Shown here: positions 28,039 to 38,735 of the stretch, piece by piece
How the letters are laid out: every line of letters begins with the position of its first letter
Numbering within the stretch: position 1 is the first letter of the stretch
Assembly (NCBI GenBank): GCA_963989245.1
Contig: OZ022345.1
Coordinates: 30,815,827 to 30,879,826 of the forward strand
DNA length: 64,000 bases
Source of the DNA: Nansenia antarctica
Lineage: Eukaryota > Chordata > Actinopteri > Argentiniformes > Microstomatidae
Direction: 5' to 3'
Program-made: the position numbers and the translations under genes
Notes under the pieces: model-generated
Seen by the model: the letters and a program-made list of their open reading frames with translations, nothing else
Told to the model about the DNA's origin: nothing
The model's database searches: none

Positions 28039-28457
28039 CCACCCACTTTACAGCACAGTCGGAGTTCGGCCATTCCGTGTTCCGTGTGAATGTTCGCCAA
28101 TGTGAGACGCTAATTTTTTATGACGCGATCAAACAGTGCAAGCAACCCTTGCTGTTCTGTAAATGAGACGAGCACTGAGTGATGACTACCTACTGCCAAG
28201 TAATATAATTTCAGCAAACATGTCGGCAGTTTGGTATCTGTTCTCTGACTCTGAAAGACAACAAGAGGCACATTCTGATATTATAGACTTCCGGTTTCGT
28301 TTTCGCGTCTTAAAAATAAAAGCGTGAGTTAAGCGTTGTTGAAAATCAATGACACGTCGCTCGTAACTGGTCGCAGCCATGTTGTTTATTTGCGACGCAC
28401 CGACGCACATTACGCAAGTCGACGTATTGACGTAGTCGACGTAATCGTCCCAGCCCT
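28039..28457. mobile_element. Right part of the putative hAT-like element
   Basis: Non-coding DNA from the Polinton target duplication to ...TCGTCCCAGCCCT at 28457. CGACGTA/GTCGACGTA motifs repeat near the end. It pairs with 19192-20068; satellite resumes right after. Confidence 0.45.
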
Positions 28458-28586
28458 AACAGTAGTATATATATATATAGGTAGGTACAGTAGCATATAT
28501 ATATATATATAGGTAGGTACAGTAGTATATATATATATATATATATATATAGGTACAGTAGTATATATATAGGTAGGTACAGTAGG
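28458..28586. repeat. Satellite segment
   Basis: (TA)n with four GGTAGGTACAGTAG units. Confidence 0.93.
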
Positions 28587-30323
28587 GTTCAGCACATGAC
28601 AAACTTCAGAGCCAACAGGCTCACAGCAGCAGAGGACGACCCCCTGCTGGCGGAAAAGCTGAACTCCTTCTACGCCCGGTTCGACGAGGGGCGAACGGAG
28701 GTAACCACAACACAAACACCACTCTCTCCAGCTCTCAGCAGCCTCACCCTCACAGAGCATGAAGTGAGACGCGTGCTGAAGGCGGTGGACCCCAGGAAAG
28801 CCTCAGGGCCGGATGGCGTCCTGGGACGGGTGCTGAGGGACTGCGCCGACCAGCTGGCCGGGGTTTTCACCAACATCTTCAACCAGTCCCTGTCCCAGGC
28901 CACCATCCCACCCTGCCTGAAAACCTCAACTATCATCCCAGTCCCGAAGAAAAGCACGGTGAGCTGCCTAAACGACTACCGCCCGGTGGCACTCACACCA
29001 ATCATCATGAAGTGCTTCGAGAAACTAGTCCGGGCCCACATAGTCACAAGCCTCCCGCCCAACCTGGATCCATACCAGTTCGCCTACAGAGCCCACAGGT
29101 CCACAGAGGACGCCATCGCGACGACTCTCCACTCCACTCTATCCCACCTGGAGAGGGGAAACAGCTACGCGAGACTGCTCTTTGTGGACTTCAGCTCTGC
29201 CTTCAACACCATCCTTCCAGACAGGCTAGTGACCAAACTACTAGACCTGGGACTATCACACTCTATATGTGCATGGATCAAGGACTTCCTGTCCGACCGC
29301 CCCCAGAGGGTGCGGGTGGGCTCCCACACCTCCACAGCCCTCAGACTCAGCACTGGGTCCCCCCAGGGCTGCGTGCTAAGCCCCATCCTCTACAACCTCT
29401 ACACCTACGACTTCACCCCCGTCCACCCCAGCAACTCCATCGTAAAGTTTGCAGACGACACCACCGTGGTGGGCTGCATCTCGGGGGGGGGACGAGGCGG
29501 CGTACAGGGATGAGGTAGAGCAGCTGAGCAAGCTGTGCAAGGTTAACAACCTGCTGCTGAACCAGTCAAAGACCCAGGAAATCATCGTGGACTTCAGGAG
29601 GAAAATATCTGAGGTCCAGCCCCTGCTCATCGACGGAGGGAGCGTGGAGAGAGTCTCAACCCTCCGATTCCTGGGGGTGCACATACAGGATGACCTGTCC
29701 TGGAAGAACAACACAGCAGCCATCATCAAGAAGGCACAACAGCGGCTCGTCTTCCTGAGAGTCCTCAGGAAAGACCAGATCAGACAGCAGATGCTGGTGG
29801 CCTTCTACCGCTGCACAGTGGAGAGCATCCTCACCTACTGCATCTGCAACTGGTTCTCCAGCTGCACAGCCGCAGAGAGGAATGCGCTACAGAGAGTCGT
29901 GAGAACGGCCCAGAAGATCACCGGCGCCCCCCTCCCCTCTCTGGAAGAGCTGTACAACACACGCTGCCTCAGGAAGGCCTCCAAGATCTCCAGAGACCCA
30001 TCCCACCCTGGGTACGAACACTTTGCTCGGCTGCCCTCGAACAGGCGGTACAGGACCATGTTCGCAAGGACAAACAGACTGAAGCTCAGCTTCACCCCAC
30101 CCAGGCCCTGAACACAGCAAATACCTAGGTTCTGGGCCCTGGACAGTCTGGACGGATTGATGGCAGCTGCTGGATTGAAAATCAGGTGTAGTGCTGAGGC
30201 ACAAATGTGTACATTTCAAGCCTGCAAACTGCGACACTTTAAATGAATGTGCAATAACACTATGTGCAATATGACAACCCTAGGGTACATAAGGTTGCAG
30301 AGAATAGGAAATGTTAGAATAGG
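28587..30323 (+). mobile_element. Non-LTR retrotransposon (LINE B, L2/CR1/Rex1-like), 5'-truncated, split by BEL and hAT insertions
   Basis: RT and 3' region on plus. The 3' end continues after the BEL element (38736-38757) and after a hAT (40522-40728), where ATTTCGTTGTTTGGTACCTG and ACAATAAAGACC(ATTC)n form the tail, then satellite. Short 3' fragments of the same family occur at 38980-39041 and, inverted, at 48664-48790. Confidence 0.82.
28596..30111 (+). pseudogene. LINE B reverse transcriptase, one frameshift
   Basis: First frame to about 29480: KASGPDGVLGRVLRDCADQL, LNDYRPVALTPIIMKCFEKL, VDFSSAFNTI, GSPQGCVLSPILYNL, catalytic FADD in VKFADDTTVVG. A G9 run at 29482-29491 (eight G would keep the frame) shifts to the second frame, which continues with EAAYRDEVEQLSKLC, LLNQSKTQEIIVDFRR, LGVHIQDDLSWKNN and the C-terminal domain. 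Otherwise the two frames are intact, so the homopolymer is the only clear lesion in this part. The N-terminal endonuclease is absent. Confidence 0.87.
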
Positions 30324-30520
30324 TGTTATGAAGGCCCACAATTTAGAGCCAGTTAGTTTCCCCAAATCAGCCCTATTTTGCCCCTGTTATTTCCTTTATT
30401 ATTTTCCATACTATTCATGTACGTTTCCCATGAAGGTGTATGTATTGTTATGGTAATTGTATAAGTTCTGTCTTAGATTTGTTTAGTATTGTGCAAGCGC
30501 CAGATTAGTGGGCGTGGTTT

Positions 30521-30590
30521 TGATTGGCGTACGTGACCGGATGTATGATTGGCGTACGTGACCGGATGTATGTTCGGTTGGTATATATAG
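30521..30590 (+). promoter_or_regulatory. BEL LTR promoter: duplicated 25-bp element and TATA box
   Basis: Two direct copies of TGATTGGCGTACGTGACCGG(ATGTA) end about 10 bp before TATATATAG at 30582-30590. ATTGG is a CCAAT box on the other strand and TACGTGAC resembles a CRE/E-box-like site. Transcription start is expected about 30 bp after the TATA box. The same block recurs in the 3' LTR at 37821-37890. Confidence 0.7.
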
Positions 30591-31217
30591 CGACGGAAGT
30601 GGTCTGTGCGTTAGAGTGACGAGAGTGAAGAAGAAGAAGCAGAAGGAACCGAATGTGAGACAAAGATGGTGGATCAGTAAACGCACACGGTGCTGAGACC
30701 GAAGACAACACGAGTCATTTAGAGACCTGCCTTTAACCTCGACTGTTAGTAGTGAATCACTGGCTACCCGCAGCACCGCGGGAGTTCGGAGTTTGTTGAG
30801 TTGGCAGCGCTAGCCCGTTTAGCTGTGTCCCCGTTAGCCAGCCTTGCTAGCCGCCGGCTGCTAACGTTGGCGCATAGCGAGACCCAAGCTGGACAGAGCC
30901 GTCGCCTCCACGAGGTGGATTGCGACCGACCGCTGACTCCACCGGAGCTTACCGTGGACCACCGGACCTGAGCCATTCACACCTCGTCGTTGACTACGAA
31001 GAAGCCCCTTTCCCTTCGAGTTGCAACGTCACTCCCCCCCCCTTGTCTGCTGCAATCCTCGAAGCACATGCGAGCTCCAACCAGGCCTCAACGCGCTCAT
31101 TTCAGTCCGGGACTCTAAGCCTTTTCAGGCCAGGTACTGTGTGTGAGTGAGTGATTGAGTGTGTGTGTGTGGCCGGCGGGGAGGGAGTATATATGGGGAT
31201 GTATATATCATTTGTAT

Positions 31218-31223
31218 AAATAA
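31218..31223 (+). promoter_or_regulatory. Polyadenylation signal in LTR
   Basis: AATAAA follows GTATAA in the LTR and is followed by T/G-rich DNA. In the 3' LTR copy (38518-38523) it would end the transcript, placing the R/U5 border shortly after. Confidence 0.6.
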
Positions 31224-31437
31224 ATGTGTTTGTTCATATTTGCTACATTGCTGTGTGTTTAGTTGTCTGTTAGCTAATGCTAATGCTAATGTTAATGCTA
31301 ATGCTAGTAATGCTAGTCTAAAGGGTTGCTGGCGCCCCCTGCCTCTATCCTCCTACACTGCCGATTTAGCTCCGAGTTAGTTAGATAACCAGCCCTTCCT
31401 AAATTCTACAGTCCTTTAGCTACTCCCTGGTTACAAT

Positions 31438-31454
31438 TGGTCCTTCGAGCCGGA
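31438..31454 (+). promoter_or_regulatory. Primer binding site, tRNA-Tyr type
   Basis: TGGTCCTTCGAGCCGGA starts 2 bp after the 5' LTR. It is complementary to the 3' end of eukaryotic tRNA-Tyr (CCGGCTCGAAGGA plus CCA) as I remember it. Confidence 0.75.
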
Positions 31455-31473
31455 TAGGTTGTGTAGTGATAGC

Positions 31474-34400
31474 ATGGCTGAGCGCAGCCAACCAGCCAAG
31501 ACAGTTACCCCCCCTTCTCCGCCCCCTGAGCCAGAGCCACGACCACAGAGAGTCCCGCGGTTGCCTCAGAGGTTACAAGAGTATGAGCTTGAGCACGAAA
31601 GCTCACTGAGTGGTAGTGAGGAGCGCACTCCACGGGATACAGTGGTCGGAGAGGCCGAGGTGTCCGCCGGCGCGCGGGTGGCTAGCACCGAGACAGCCAT
31701 CAAAGAGCACCAGCCTGAGGATGAGATGGCAGAACAGCAGGGTTTTGCCGTAGAAACGGAAGAGCAGGAAGGAGAGGCCCGGTCTGACAGCGCCTGCGGG
31801 CGGAAGAGGGAGGGCCTCAGCCTTAACGATCTGCCTCCCAGTACGGCGCGCTCGAGACCTAGCTCCTGCCGTTCAGTGGCTTCCTCCCGGTCCAGGGTTT
31901 CCGTGGGCAGTTCTGCCTCTGGGGCGGATAGCATGCACTCCAGAGGGAGTAGTGCCGCGCTGTCAGAATGTATGCGCCAACAGGCCGAGATGGCGTTAGA
32001 GCGGGAACGCCTCCAGTTCGAGCGCGAGCGCCTCCAGATGGAGGGGGCGGAACGTGCGGCGGAGAGACAGCGCCAGGAGGCGTTAGAGAGGGAACGCATC
32101 CAGTTCGAGCGCGAGCGCCTCCAGATGGAGGGGGCGGAACGCGCGGCGGAGAGGCAGCGCCAGGAGGCGCTAGAACGTGAACGCCTCCAGATGGAGCGCG
32201 ACCGCCTCCAGATGGCGAGAGAGCAACTGCACGCGGAGAAGATGGAGGAAGTGATGCAGACCATGCGCGACGTGTGCATCAGCAGAGCTCCGTCGGCCCG
32301 TAGCTCCAGAGCATCATCCGCACGGCCCTCTCGAGTGCCATCTCCTGAACCCCCCGCCGATGGCTCCATGACCCCCGCCATGACTGTCCAACTACAGGCC
32401 CAGCTGACCACCTTGAAGGAAGAGGACCAGGGACCCGACCGCTACGCGGCCCAGAGGGAGCCAGCGTCGCTGCCCGGGAGGGGAGCCATTCCCCAAGAGC
32501 GTAGCACACCCCTAGGTCCTCCAGTGAACCAAAAGGCATGCAGGCCGGACACCCAGACCGTCACTCCAGCCCCGATCATCCACTACAGGATGTTTCCCCA
32601 GGTGGAGGGACCCAAGTTCCCCTTCTTCAAGGACGAGGACAGGAGCCAGTATGTGGAACTACGCATCTGCCTAGACACGCTCTTGGACGACTCCTGCTCA
32701 GAGTCCTACAAATATGCGATTCTCCTTCAGCATGTGAGGAACCCCAGAGCCCACAACATGGTTCTGGCCCATGCCTCCGCACCGACACCTTACACCAGAG
32801 CGCTCGCCGACTTGGATGCCCGCTACGGTCGTCCCTGGAACCACGCCCTTGCTGAACTGCAAGCCCTCGAACAGCAGGCCCCCATCAAGGATGAACGGGC
32901 GCTGGATGACTTTGCGCTCCGCGTGCACACCTTGGTTGGAATGCTGAAGACGCAGGGCCCAGCTGGCGCCAGCGAGATCAACAGCACCTCCAACGTAGAG
33001 CGGCTGCTCCGCAAGATCCCACGCTTCCGGCAGGAGAGGTTCCGGCGACAGCAGCGCGTTCGTAACCCCGGGAAGTTGGGTCTGAGCATGGCTGCCTTCG
33101 CGGAGTTCCTACTGGAGGAAGTGCATGACACCAACGTAGACGCCATGGGTTACGCTGAGCCGAAGAAGGAGAGGGAGAAGGGAGACCGCTGGGACAGGCC
33201 GAGCTCGAACAGAGGACGCCCAGTAGGAGTGCTGCACACGGAGGAGGAGCCTCGGAGAGAGAGGAAAGCCCGACCTGAGGGAAAGGATTCCTCTCAACCC
33301 CCTCAAAAGGGACGGAGAGGTCCACCGCCATGTCCGTACTGCACCAGCGAGCACTGGTTCAATGAGTGCAGTGACTTCAACAACCTGAGTACCGAGGCCA
33401 AGCAGAGGTGGCTCGAGGAGAACAAGAGGTGCTGGAACTGTGGGCGCGACCATCTGGCTAAGAACTGCACCTTGAGGAGAAAGTGCAACCGCTGTGAGGA
33501 GGTCCACCTCAACATCCTACACGAGGTCTCCCTCGCCAGGTCCACGGAGGGCACCAGAAGCCCTAGGTCCGGTAGCGCCCCGGAAGAGGAAACACCTGTC
33601 TACTACCTAGACCCAGCCCAGAGCAGCGGCTCCAAGGTCCTACTGAAGGTGGTGAAGGTCCGACTTCACCACAACAACGCTGTGTACGACACGTACGCCG
33701 TTCTAGACGACGGGTCGGAACGGACCATCCTTCTCCAGGAGGCAGTGCGCCAGTTGGGGCTCCAAGGGACTGAGGAGAAGCTGACTCTGCGCACGATACG
33801 TCGCGACCTTAAAGAGGTCACCGGGGCGAGAATCAACTTCTCTATCTCCCCGGCGGGGCGGCCGTCGGACAGATATCGGCTTCAGAATGTCTTCACCGCA
33901 GACCAGCTAGCGCTCTCCCGCTACGACTACCCCCTGGAGAGATTACGCGCAAGATATTCCCACCTACGGCGAGTAGACCTACATCCGATAGAAGGAGCGG
34001 AGCCAACCCTTCTCATCGGCTCGGACAACGCTGCACTGATCGTGTCGCTCCGTCCTCCGCTGAGAGGACCACGAGGCTGCCCGATGGCTGTTAAGACTGC
34101 GCTTGGGTGGGCCCTCCAAGGCGCTACCGAGTGGAGAGATAGAGACGGGAGAGCTACGTCATCCCTCCATGTCCGAACCGAAGAAGTGCAGACCATCAAC
34201 TGCCTTCACACCAGTGTGGACTCCATGAATGCGGCGCTACTAGACAACGTCCAGAAGCTGTGGACGCTAGACGTTGCGCCCTACAAGAATGAGAAGCTCT
34301 ACGTACGGTCAAAGGAGGACGTCTACGCCATAGACCTCCTTAAAGCAAAGACAGTGCGTATCGAAGTCCAGGGCGTGAAGAGATACGTCACACCACTACT

Positions 34401-37400
34401 CCGAAGAGAACCCATGCCAGAGTTTCGAGTATCCCCTCGAACCGTCCTACAGTGTCTGACCAGCACTGAGAAGCGTATGAGGAAGGACGAGGTCCTTGCT
34501 GCTTCTTACAGAACTGAGATGAAGAAACTGACGGAGTCCGGTCTGGTGAAGAAGCTTGAGCCAGCCGAGGCGAACCAGAGTGCCGAGTCTTGGTACCTCC
34601 CGCACCACAATGTTCACCACAACGGGAAGAACCGAGTGGTCTTCAACTGTAGCTACCAGGTGGGGAAGCTCAACCTCAACCACTATCTTCTCCCTGGTCC
34701 AACCTTGACCCCAGCCCTCTTGGGAGTTCTGGTGCGATTCCGTCAGCAGCCGATCGCAGTCAGTGGTGACATTAAGCGAATGTTTCACCAGGTCAGGATG
34801 TTGGAGGAAGACAAGCCACTCATGAGGTTTCTCTGGAGAGAGGACCCGAGCGACCCCGACCCCTCTATCTACCAGTGGGAGGTGCTACCCTTCGGGACAA
34901 CCTGCAGCCCCTGTTGCGCTACCTATGCGCTACAGACTCACGCCGCGCAGGAGACGGCACCTCCTGGAGTGTTTGACGCCGTCCATAAGAGCTTTTACGT
35001 GGACAACTGCCTCCACAGTTCGAAGACAGCCACGGAAGCCCGTCAGCTAGTCCAGGACCTGCGTGCTCATCTCCAGGAGGGTGGATTTGAGATCTGCCAG
35101 TGGGCCAGCAACGACCCGCAAGTCATCAGAGACCTCCCGAAGGAGGCCACCTCGACCAGCAGCGAGGCTTGGGTCTCTCACTCACCAGATGATGCTCAGG
35201 AGATGACGCTCGGACTTATCTGGCAGTTCCAGACCGACACTCTACGCTATCGCAATAAGCCTGCCAAGCCCCAACGCGTCACGATGAGAACGATATACAG
35301 CACTCTAGCGAGCCAGTACGACCCACTGGGATATATCGCTCCCTTCACGACGATGGCCAAGGTGCTTGTCCGGGAGCTGTGGGCCCAAGAACGAGGATGG
35401 GACGATCCTCTGCCTCGTCACCTAGAAGAGAAGTGGAAGGCCTGGGAGCAGGAACTTCCCACTCTCCAGCACATCAAGCTGCAGCGGAGCTACTTCCCTC
35501 CCTCCACGGACCTAGAGAGGAGTGTCATCACGCTACATGTATTCTGCGACGCCTCGGAGATGGCGTACGGGTCCGTGGCATACGTCAGAGCGGCAGAGCT
35601 TGGAGGTGAAGTCCACGTCTCGTTTGTCCTGGCACGTTCCCGAGTGGCGCCGAAAAAGCAACAGTCCATCCCAAGACTGGAGCTGTGTGCTGCCCTGAAC
35701 GGCGCGCAACTGGGAAGGTTCCTGCTCGACGAGCTCCAGCTACCTCTGATGAGCGTCACCATGTGGTCAGACTCAACTACCGTCCTCCAGTGGTTGAAGT
35801 CCAGCTCATGTCGGTATAAGGTGTTCGTGGGCACCCGAGTCGCAGAGATTCTGGAGTTGACTGAGGTGAACTGCTGGCGTTATGTAGACACCAAGAGGAA
35901 CCCTGCTGACGTCATCACGAGAGGGGCAACTCTCCAGGATCTGGCTGAGCCCCACCTGTATCACACGGGACCAGACTTCCTACAGGAGCGGGAGTCAGAG
36001 TGGCCAGCCACGCCGGCGTTAGCAGAAGACAGAGAGGACAAAGAGCTGCGTAAGACGTTGTTCTGCGGAGCCACCCAGGTCGTAGACCCTGAGACTACTC
36101 CGGGAGAGGAGTGTGAGACGCTCGAAGAGCTGCAGAAGAGGATGTTCTGCTCCAAGGCCGGTCTACCCCTAGATACTACGCTCAGCGCCGAAGATTACAC
36201 CGCGGCGGAGCTCCTGGTGCTGCAGAGTGCCCAACAGGATGCCTTCTCCCGAGAGCTGGAGTGTCTCGAGAAAGGGAAGCCGATCCCCTCGGACAGTAGA
36301 CTCCGCGGCTTAGCTCCAGAGCTCGACGGTGTTCTCATTCGCGTGGGTGGCAGACTGCGCCGCGCTCAAGATCTAGACCTAGACACGAAGCATCCCATCG
36401 TGCTTCCCACTAAGCATCAGGTCACCAGATTGGTCATCAAGCACCATGATGACAAAGTGCAGCACGCGGGTGGAGAGCGTGTCTTCGCGGAGGTACGACG
36501 GAGATTCTGGATACTCCATGGACGGGAGGCGGTACGGAGATATCAAAGGTCCTGCTCGGACTGCCAGAGGTGGCGAGCCACGCCGCCGCAGCCCATGATG
36601 TCCGATCTGCCCGAGGACCGGCTGCGACTGAGACAGGCTCCGTTCCACTCTACTGGGGTCGACTGTTTCGGGCCACTCCTAGTCCGAAACCGGCGAGCCT
36701 CCGAAAAGCGGTGGGGCATCATCTACACGTGCCTGACGACGAGAGCAATGCACCTTGAAGTTCTGCACCAGCTCACAAGCGACAGCTTCCTCATGTCCTT
36801 CAAGAGGTTCACCTCCAGGCGAGGGACCCCTAAGACCCTCCGGTCGGACAGAGGCACCAACTTCGTCGGTGGTGAGGCCGAGCTGAGGGCGAGCTACGCT
36901 GCGATGACTGAGGAGGCCCGTGACAGACTCGCCTCCCAGCAAGTGAAGTTTGAGTTCAACCCCCCAAATGCTCCACACTTCGGGGGAGCCTGGGAGCGGG
37001 AGATTCGCTCAGTAAAGAACGTCCTACGTACCATTTTCGGACAGAAGGTGCCTACCGATGAGGTGCTCGAGACTGTACTAGCAGAGATTGAGGGCATCTT
37101 GAACTCCCGGCCCCTAGGCTATACCTCCAGTGATGTAGCAGATCTGGATCCCATTACGCCCAACTTCTTGCTGATGGGGCGGCGAGACTCTGCCCTGCCT
37201 CAGGTAGTCTACGACCCTGCAGAGCTCACCGGAAGAAGATGGTGGAGGCACAGCCAGGTGCTCGCGGACCAGTTTTGGAGGCAGTTCATACTGCACTACC
37301 TGCCGACCCTGCAAGTCAGGCAGAAGTGGACGAGGGAGAGAGACAACTTGTCCGAAGGTGCCGTGGTACTGGTGATCGACCAGTCCCTTCCACGCGCCGC

Positions 37401-37596
37401 CTGGCAGACAGGCAGAGTGACCAAGGTCCTGCCGGGTCCGGATGGAAGGGTGCGGACGGCCATCGTGGACGTTGGTGGTCGCACTTACACCCGACCTGTG
37501 GCACGCCTGATTGAGCTCCCTCAAATTACAAAGGACACTATCACCTCATACCTCACGCTGCTAGAGCAGCCTAGCCAGTGTGCCTTCCATAGTTAA
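31474..37596 (+). CDS. BEL/Pao gag-pol polyprotein, ~2,040 aa, intact
   Basis: ATG at 31474 (the frame opens slightly upstream without ATG). Order: Ser/Arg-rich region and a long Glu/Arg-rich coiled coil with a repeated ERERLQMEGAERAAERQ unit (about 170-265); gag core (about 360-560); zinc knuckle CWNCGRDHLAKNC near 653; BEL protease with VLDDGSERT near 743; RT with SGDIKRMFHQV near 1,098 and YVDN near 1,175; RNase H with FCDASEMAYGS near 1,357; integrase with an HHCC zinc region (HH...CSDC, about 1,655-1,700) and DDE in GVDCFGP, RSDRGTNF and GAWERE; C-terminal RRWWRHSQVLADQFW domain. One frame, no stop: potentially functional. Confidence 0.95.
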   Translation: MAERSQPAKTVTPPSPPPEPEPRPQRVPRLPQRLQEYELEHESSLSGSEERTPRDTVVGEAEVSAGARVASTETAIKEHQPEDEMAEQQGFAVETEEQEGEARSDSACGRKREGLSLNDLPPSTARSRPSSCRSVASSRSRVSVGSSASGADSMHSRGSSAALSECMRQQAEMALERERLQFERERLQMEGAERAAERQRQEALERERIQFERERLQMEGAERAAERQRQEALERERLQMERDRLQMAREQLHAEKMEEVMQTMRDVCISRAPSARSSRASSARPSRVPSPEPPADGSMTPAMTVQLQAQLTTLKEEDQGPDRYAAQREPASLPGRGAIPQERSTPLGPPVNQKACRPDTQTVTPAPIIHYRMFPQVEGPKFPFFKDEDRSQYVELRICLDTLLDDSCSESYKYAILLQHVRNPRAHNMVLAHASAPTPYTRALADLDARYGRPWNHALAELQALEQQAPIKDERALDDFALRVHTLVGMLKTQGPAGASEINSTSNVERLLRKIPRFRQERFRRQQRVRNPGKLGLSMAAFAEFLLEEVHDTNVDAMGYAEPKKEREKGDRWDRPSSNRGRPVGVLHTEEEPRRERKARPEGKDSSQPPQKGRRGPPPCPYCTSEHWFNECSDFNNLSTEAKQRWLEENKRCWNCGRDHLAKNCTLRRKCNRCEEVHLNILHEVSLARSTEGTRSPRSGSAPEEETPVYYLDPAQSSGSKVLLKVVKVRLHHNNAVYDTYAVLDDGSERTILLQEAVRQLGLQGTEEKLTLRTIRRDLKEVTGARINFSISPAGRPSDRYRLQNVFTADQLALSRYDYPLERLRARYSHLRRVDLHPIEGAEPTLLIGSDNAALIVSLRPPLRGPRGCPMAVKTALGWALQGATEWRDRDGRATSSLHVRTEEVQTINCLHTSVDSMNAALLDNVQKLWTLDVAPYKNEKLYVRSKEDVYAIDLLKAKTVRIEVQGVKRYVTPLLRREPMPEFRVSPRTVLQCLTSTEKRMRKDEVLAASYRTEMKKLTESGLVKKLEPAEANQSAESWYLPHHNVHHNGKNRVVFNCSYQVGKLNLNHYLLPGPTLTPALLGVLVRFRQQPIAVSGDIKRMFHQVRMLEEDKPLMRFLWREDPSDPDPSIYQWEVLPFGTTCSPCCATYALQTHAAQETAPPGVFDAVHKSFYVDNCLHSSKTATEARQLVQDLRAHLQEGGFEICQWASNDPQVIRDLPKEATSTSSEAWVSHSPDDAQEMTLGLIWQFQTDTLRYRNKPAKPQRVTMRTIYSTLASQYDPLGYIAPFTTMAKVLVRELWAQERGWDDPLPRHLEEKWKAWEQELPTLQHIKLQRSYFPPSTDLERSVITLHVFCDASEMAYGSVAYVRAAELGGEVHVSFVLARSRVAPKKQQSIPRLELCAALNGAQLGRFLLDELQLPLMSVTMWSDSTTVLQWLKSSSCRYKVFVGTRVAEILELTEVNCWRYVDTKRNPADVITRGATLQDLAEPHLYHTGPDFLQERESEWPATPALAEDREDKELRKTLFCGATQVVDPETTPGEECETLEELQKRMFCSKAGLPLDTTLSAEDYTAAELLVLQSAQQDAFSRELECLEKGKPIPSDSRLRGLAPELDGVLIRVGGRLRRAQDLDLDTKHPIVLPTKHQVTRLVIKHHDDKVQHAGGERVFAEVRRRFWILHGREAVRRYQRSCSDCQRWRATPPQPMMSDLPEDRLRLRQAPFHSTGVDCFGPLLVRNRRASEKRWGIIYTCLTTRAMHLEVLHQLTSDSFLMSFKRFTSRRGTPKTLRSDRGTNFVGGEAELRASYAAMTEEARDRLASQQVKFEFNPPNAPHFGGAWEREIRSVKNVLRTIFGQKVPTDEVLETVLAEIEGILNSRPLGYTSSDVADLDPITPNFLLMGRRDSALPQVVYDPAELTGRRWWRHSQVLADQFWRQFILHYLPTLQVRQKWTRERDNLSEGAVVLVIDQSLPRAAWQTGRVTKVLPGPDGRVRTAIVDVGGRTYTRPVARLIELPQITKDTITSYLTLLEQPSQCAFHS

Positions 37597-37623
37597 ATGA
37601 AACCGAGGGTTTCATGGGGCGGC
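37597..37623 (+). other. BEL 3' untranslated stretch with polypurine-like tract
   Basis: Short spacer between the gag-pol stop and the 3' LTR, including ATGGGGCGGC immediately before the LTR, the position of a plus-strand primer. The GGGG run is a weak polypurine tract. Confidence 0.5.
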
Positions 37624-38735
37624 TGTTATGAAGGCCCACAATTTAGAGCCAGTTAGTTTCCTCAAATCAGCCCTATTTTGCCCCTGTTATTTCCTTTATT
37701 ATTTTCCATACTATTCATGTACGTTTCCCATGAAGGTGTATGTATTGTTATGGTAATTGTATAAGTTCTGTCTTAGATTTGTTTAGTATTGTGCAAGCGC
37801 CAGATTAGTGGGCGTGGTTTTGATTGGCGTACGTGACCGGATGTATGATTGGCGTACGTGACCGGATGTATGTTCGGTTGGTATATATAGCGACGGAAGT
37901 GGTCTGTGCGTTAGAGTGACGAGAGTGAAGAAGAAGAAGCAGAAGGAACCGAATGTGAGACAAAGATGGTGGATCAGTAAACGCACACGGTGCTGAGACC
38001 GAAGACAACACGAGTCATTTAGAGACCTGCCTTTAACCTCGACTGTTAGTAGTGAATCACTGGCTACCCGCAGCACCGCGGGAGTTCGGAGTTTGTTGAG
38101 TTGGCAGCGCTAGCCCGTTTAGCTGTGTCCCCGTTAGCCAGCCTTGCTAGCCGCCGGCTGCTAACGTTGGCGCATAGCGAGACCCAAGCTGGACAGAGCC
38201 GTCGCCTCCACGAGGTGGATTGCGACCGACCGCTGACTCCACCGGAGCTTACCGTGGACCACCGGACCTGAGCCATTCACACCTCGTCGTTGACTACGAA
38301 GAAGCCCCTTTCCCTTCGAGTTGCAACGTCACTCCCCCCCCCTTGTCTGCTGCAATCCTCGAAGCACATGCGAGCTCCAACCAGGCCTCAACGCGCTCAT
38401 TTCAGTCCGGGACTCTAAGCCTTTTCAGGCCAGGTACTGTGTGTGAGTGAGTGATTGAGTGTGTGTGTGTGGCCGGCGGGGAGGGAGTATATATGGGGAT
38501 GTATATATCATTTGTATAAATAAATGTGTTTGTTCATATTTGCTACATTGCTGTGTGTTTAGTTGTCTGTTAGCTAATGCTAATGCTAATGTTAATGCTA
38601 ATGCTAGTAATGCTAGTCTAAAGGGTTGCTGGCGCCCCCTGCCTCTATCCTCCTACACTGCCGATTTAGCTCCGAGTTAGTTAGATAACCAGCCCTTCCT
38701 AAATTCTACAGTCCTTTAGCTACTCCCTGGTTACA
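37624..38735 (+). repeat. BEL 3' LTR
   Basis: Offset of exactly 7,300 bp from the 5' LTR; identical by line-by-line comparison except T at 37662. Followed by the target duplication ATAGG. Confidence 0.96.

Larger units (their letters stand above)
30324..31435 (+). repeat. BEL 5' LTR
   Basis: Starts TG and ends CA. Contains a tandem pair of a 25-bp unit (TGATTGGCGTACGTGACCGG plus ATGTA, 30521-30571), a TATA box (30582-30590), AATAAA near 31218, GCTAAT repeats (31275-31318), and a GC-rich GGCGCCCCCTGCC at about 31330. Short open stretches inside are not genes. Confidence 0.95.
30324..38735 (+). mobile_element. Complete BEL/Pao LTR retrotransposon, very young
   Basis: Two 1,112-bp LTRs (TGTTATG...GGTTACA), 5-bp target duplication ATAGG at 30319-30323 and 38736-38740, tRNA-Tyr-type primer binding site, one gag-pol frame of about 2,040 codons, and no env. 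Comparing the LTRs by eye I find a single difference (C at 30362, T at 37662). Inserted in the 3' region of LINE B. Confidence 0.97.

Noticed and set aside
30483..31380. Short frames in the BEL LTRs (identical set at 37783-38680)
   Set aside because: Regulatory DNA of the LTR; duplicated simply because the LTR is.
31566..37524. Minus-strand and shifted frames across gag-pol
   Set aside because: Shadows of a 2,040-codon GC-rich reading frame with clear domains on plus.
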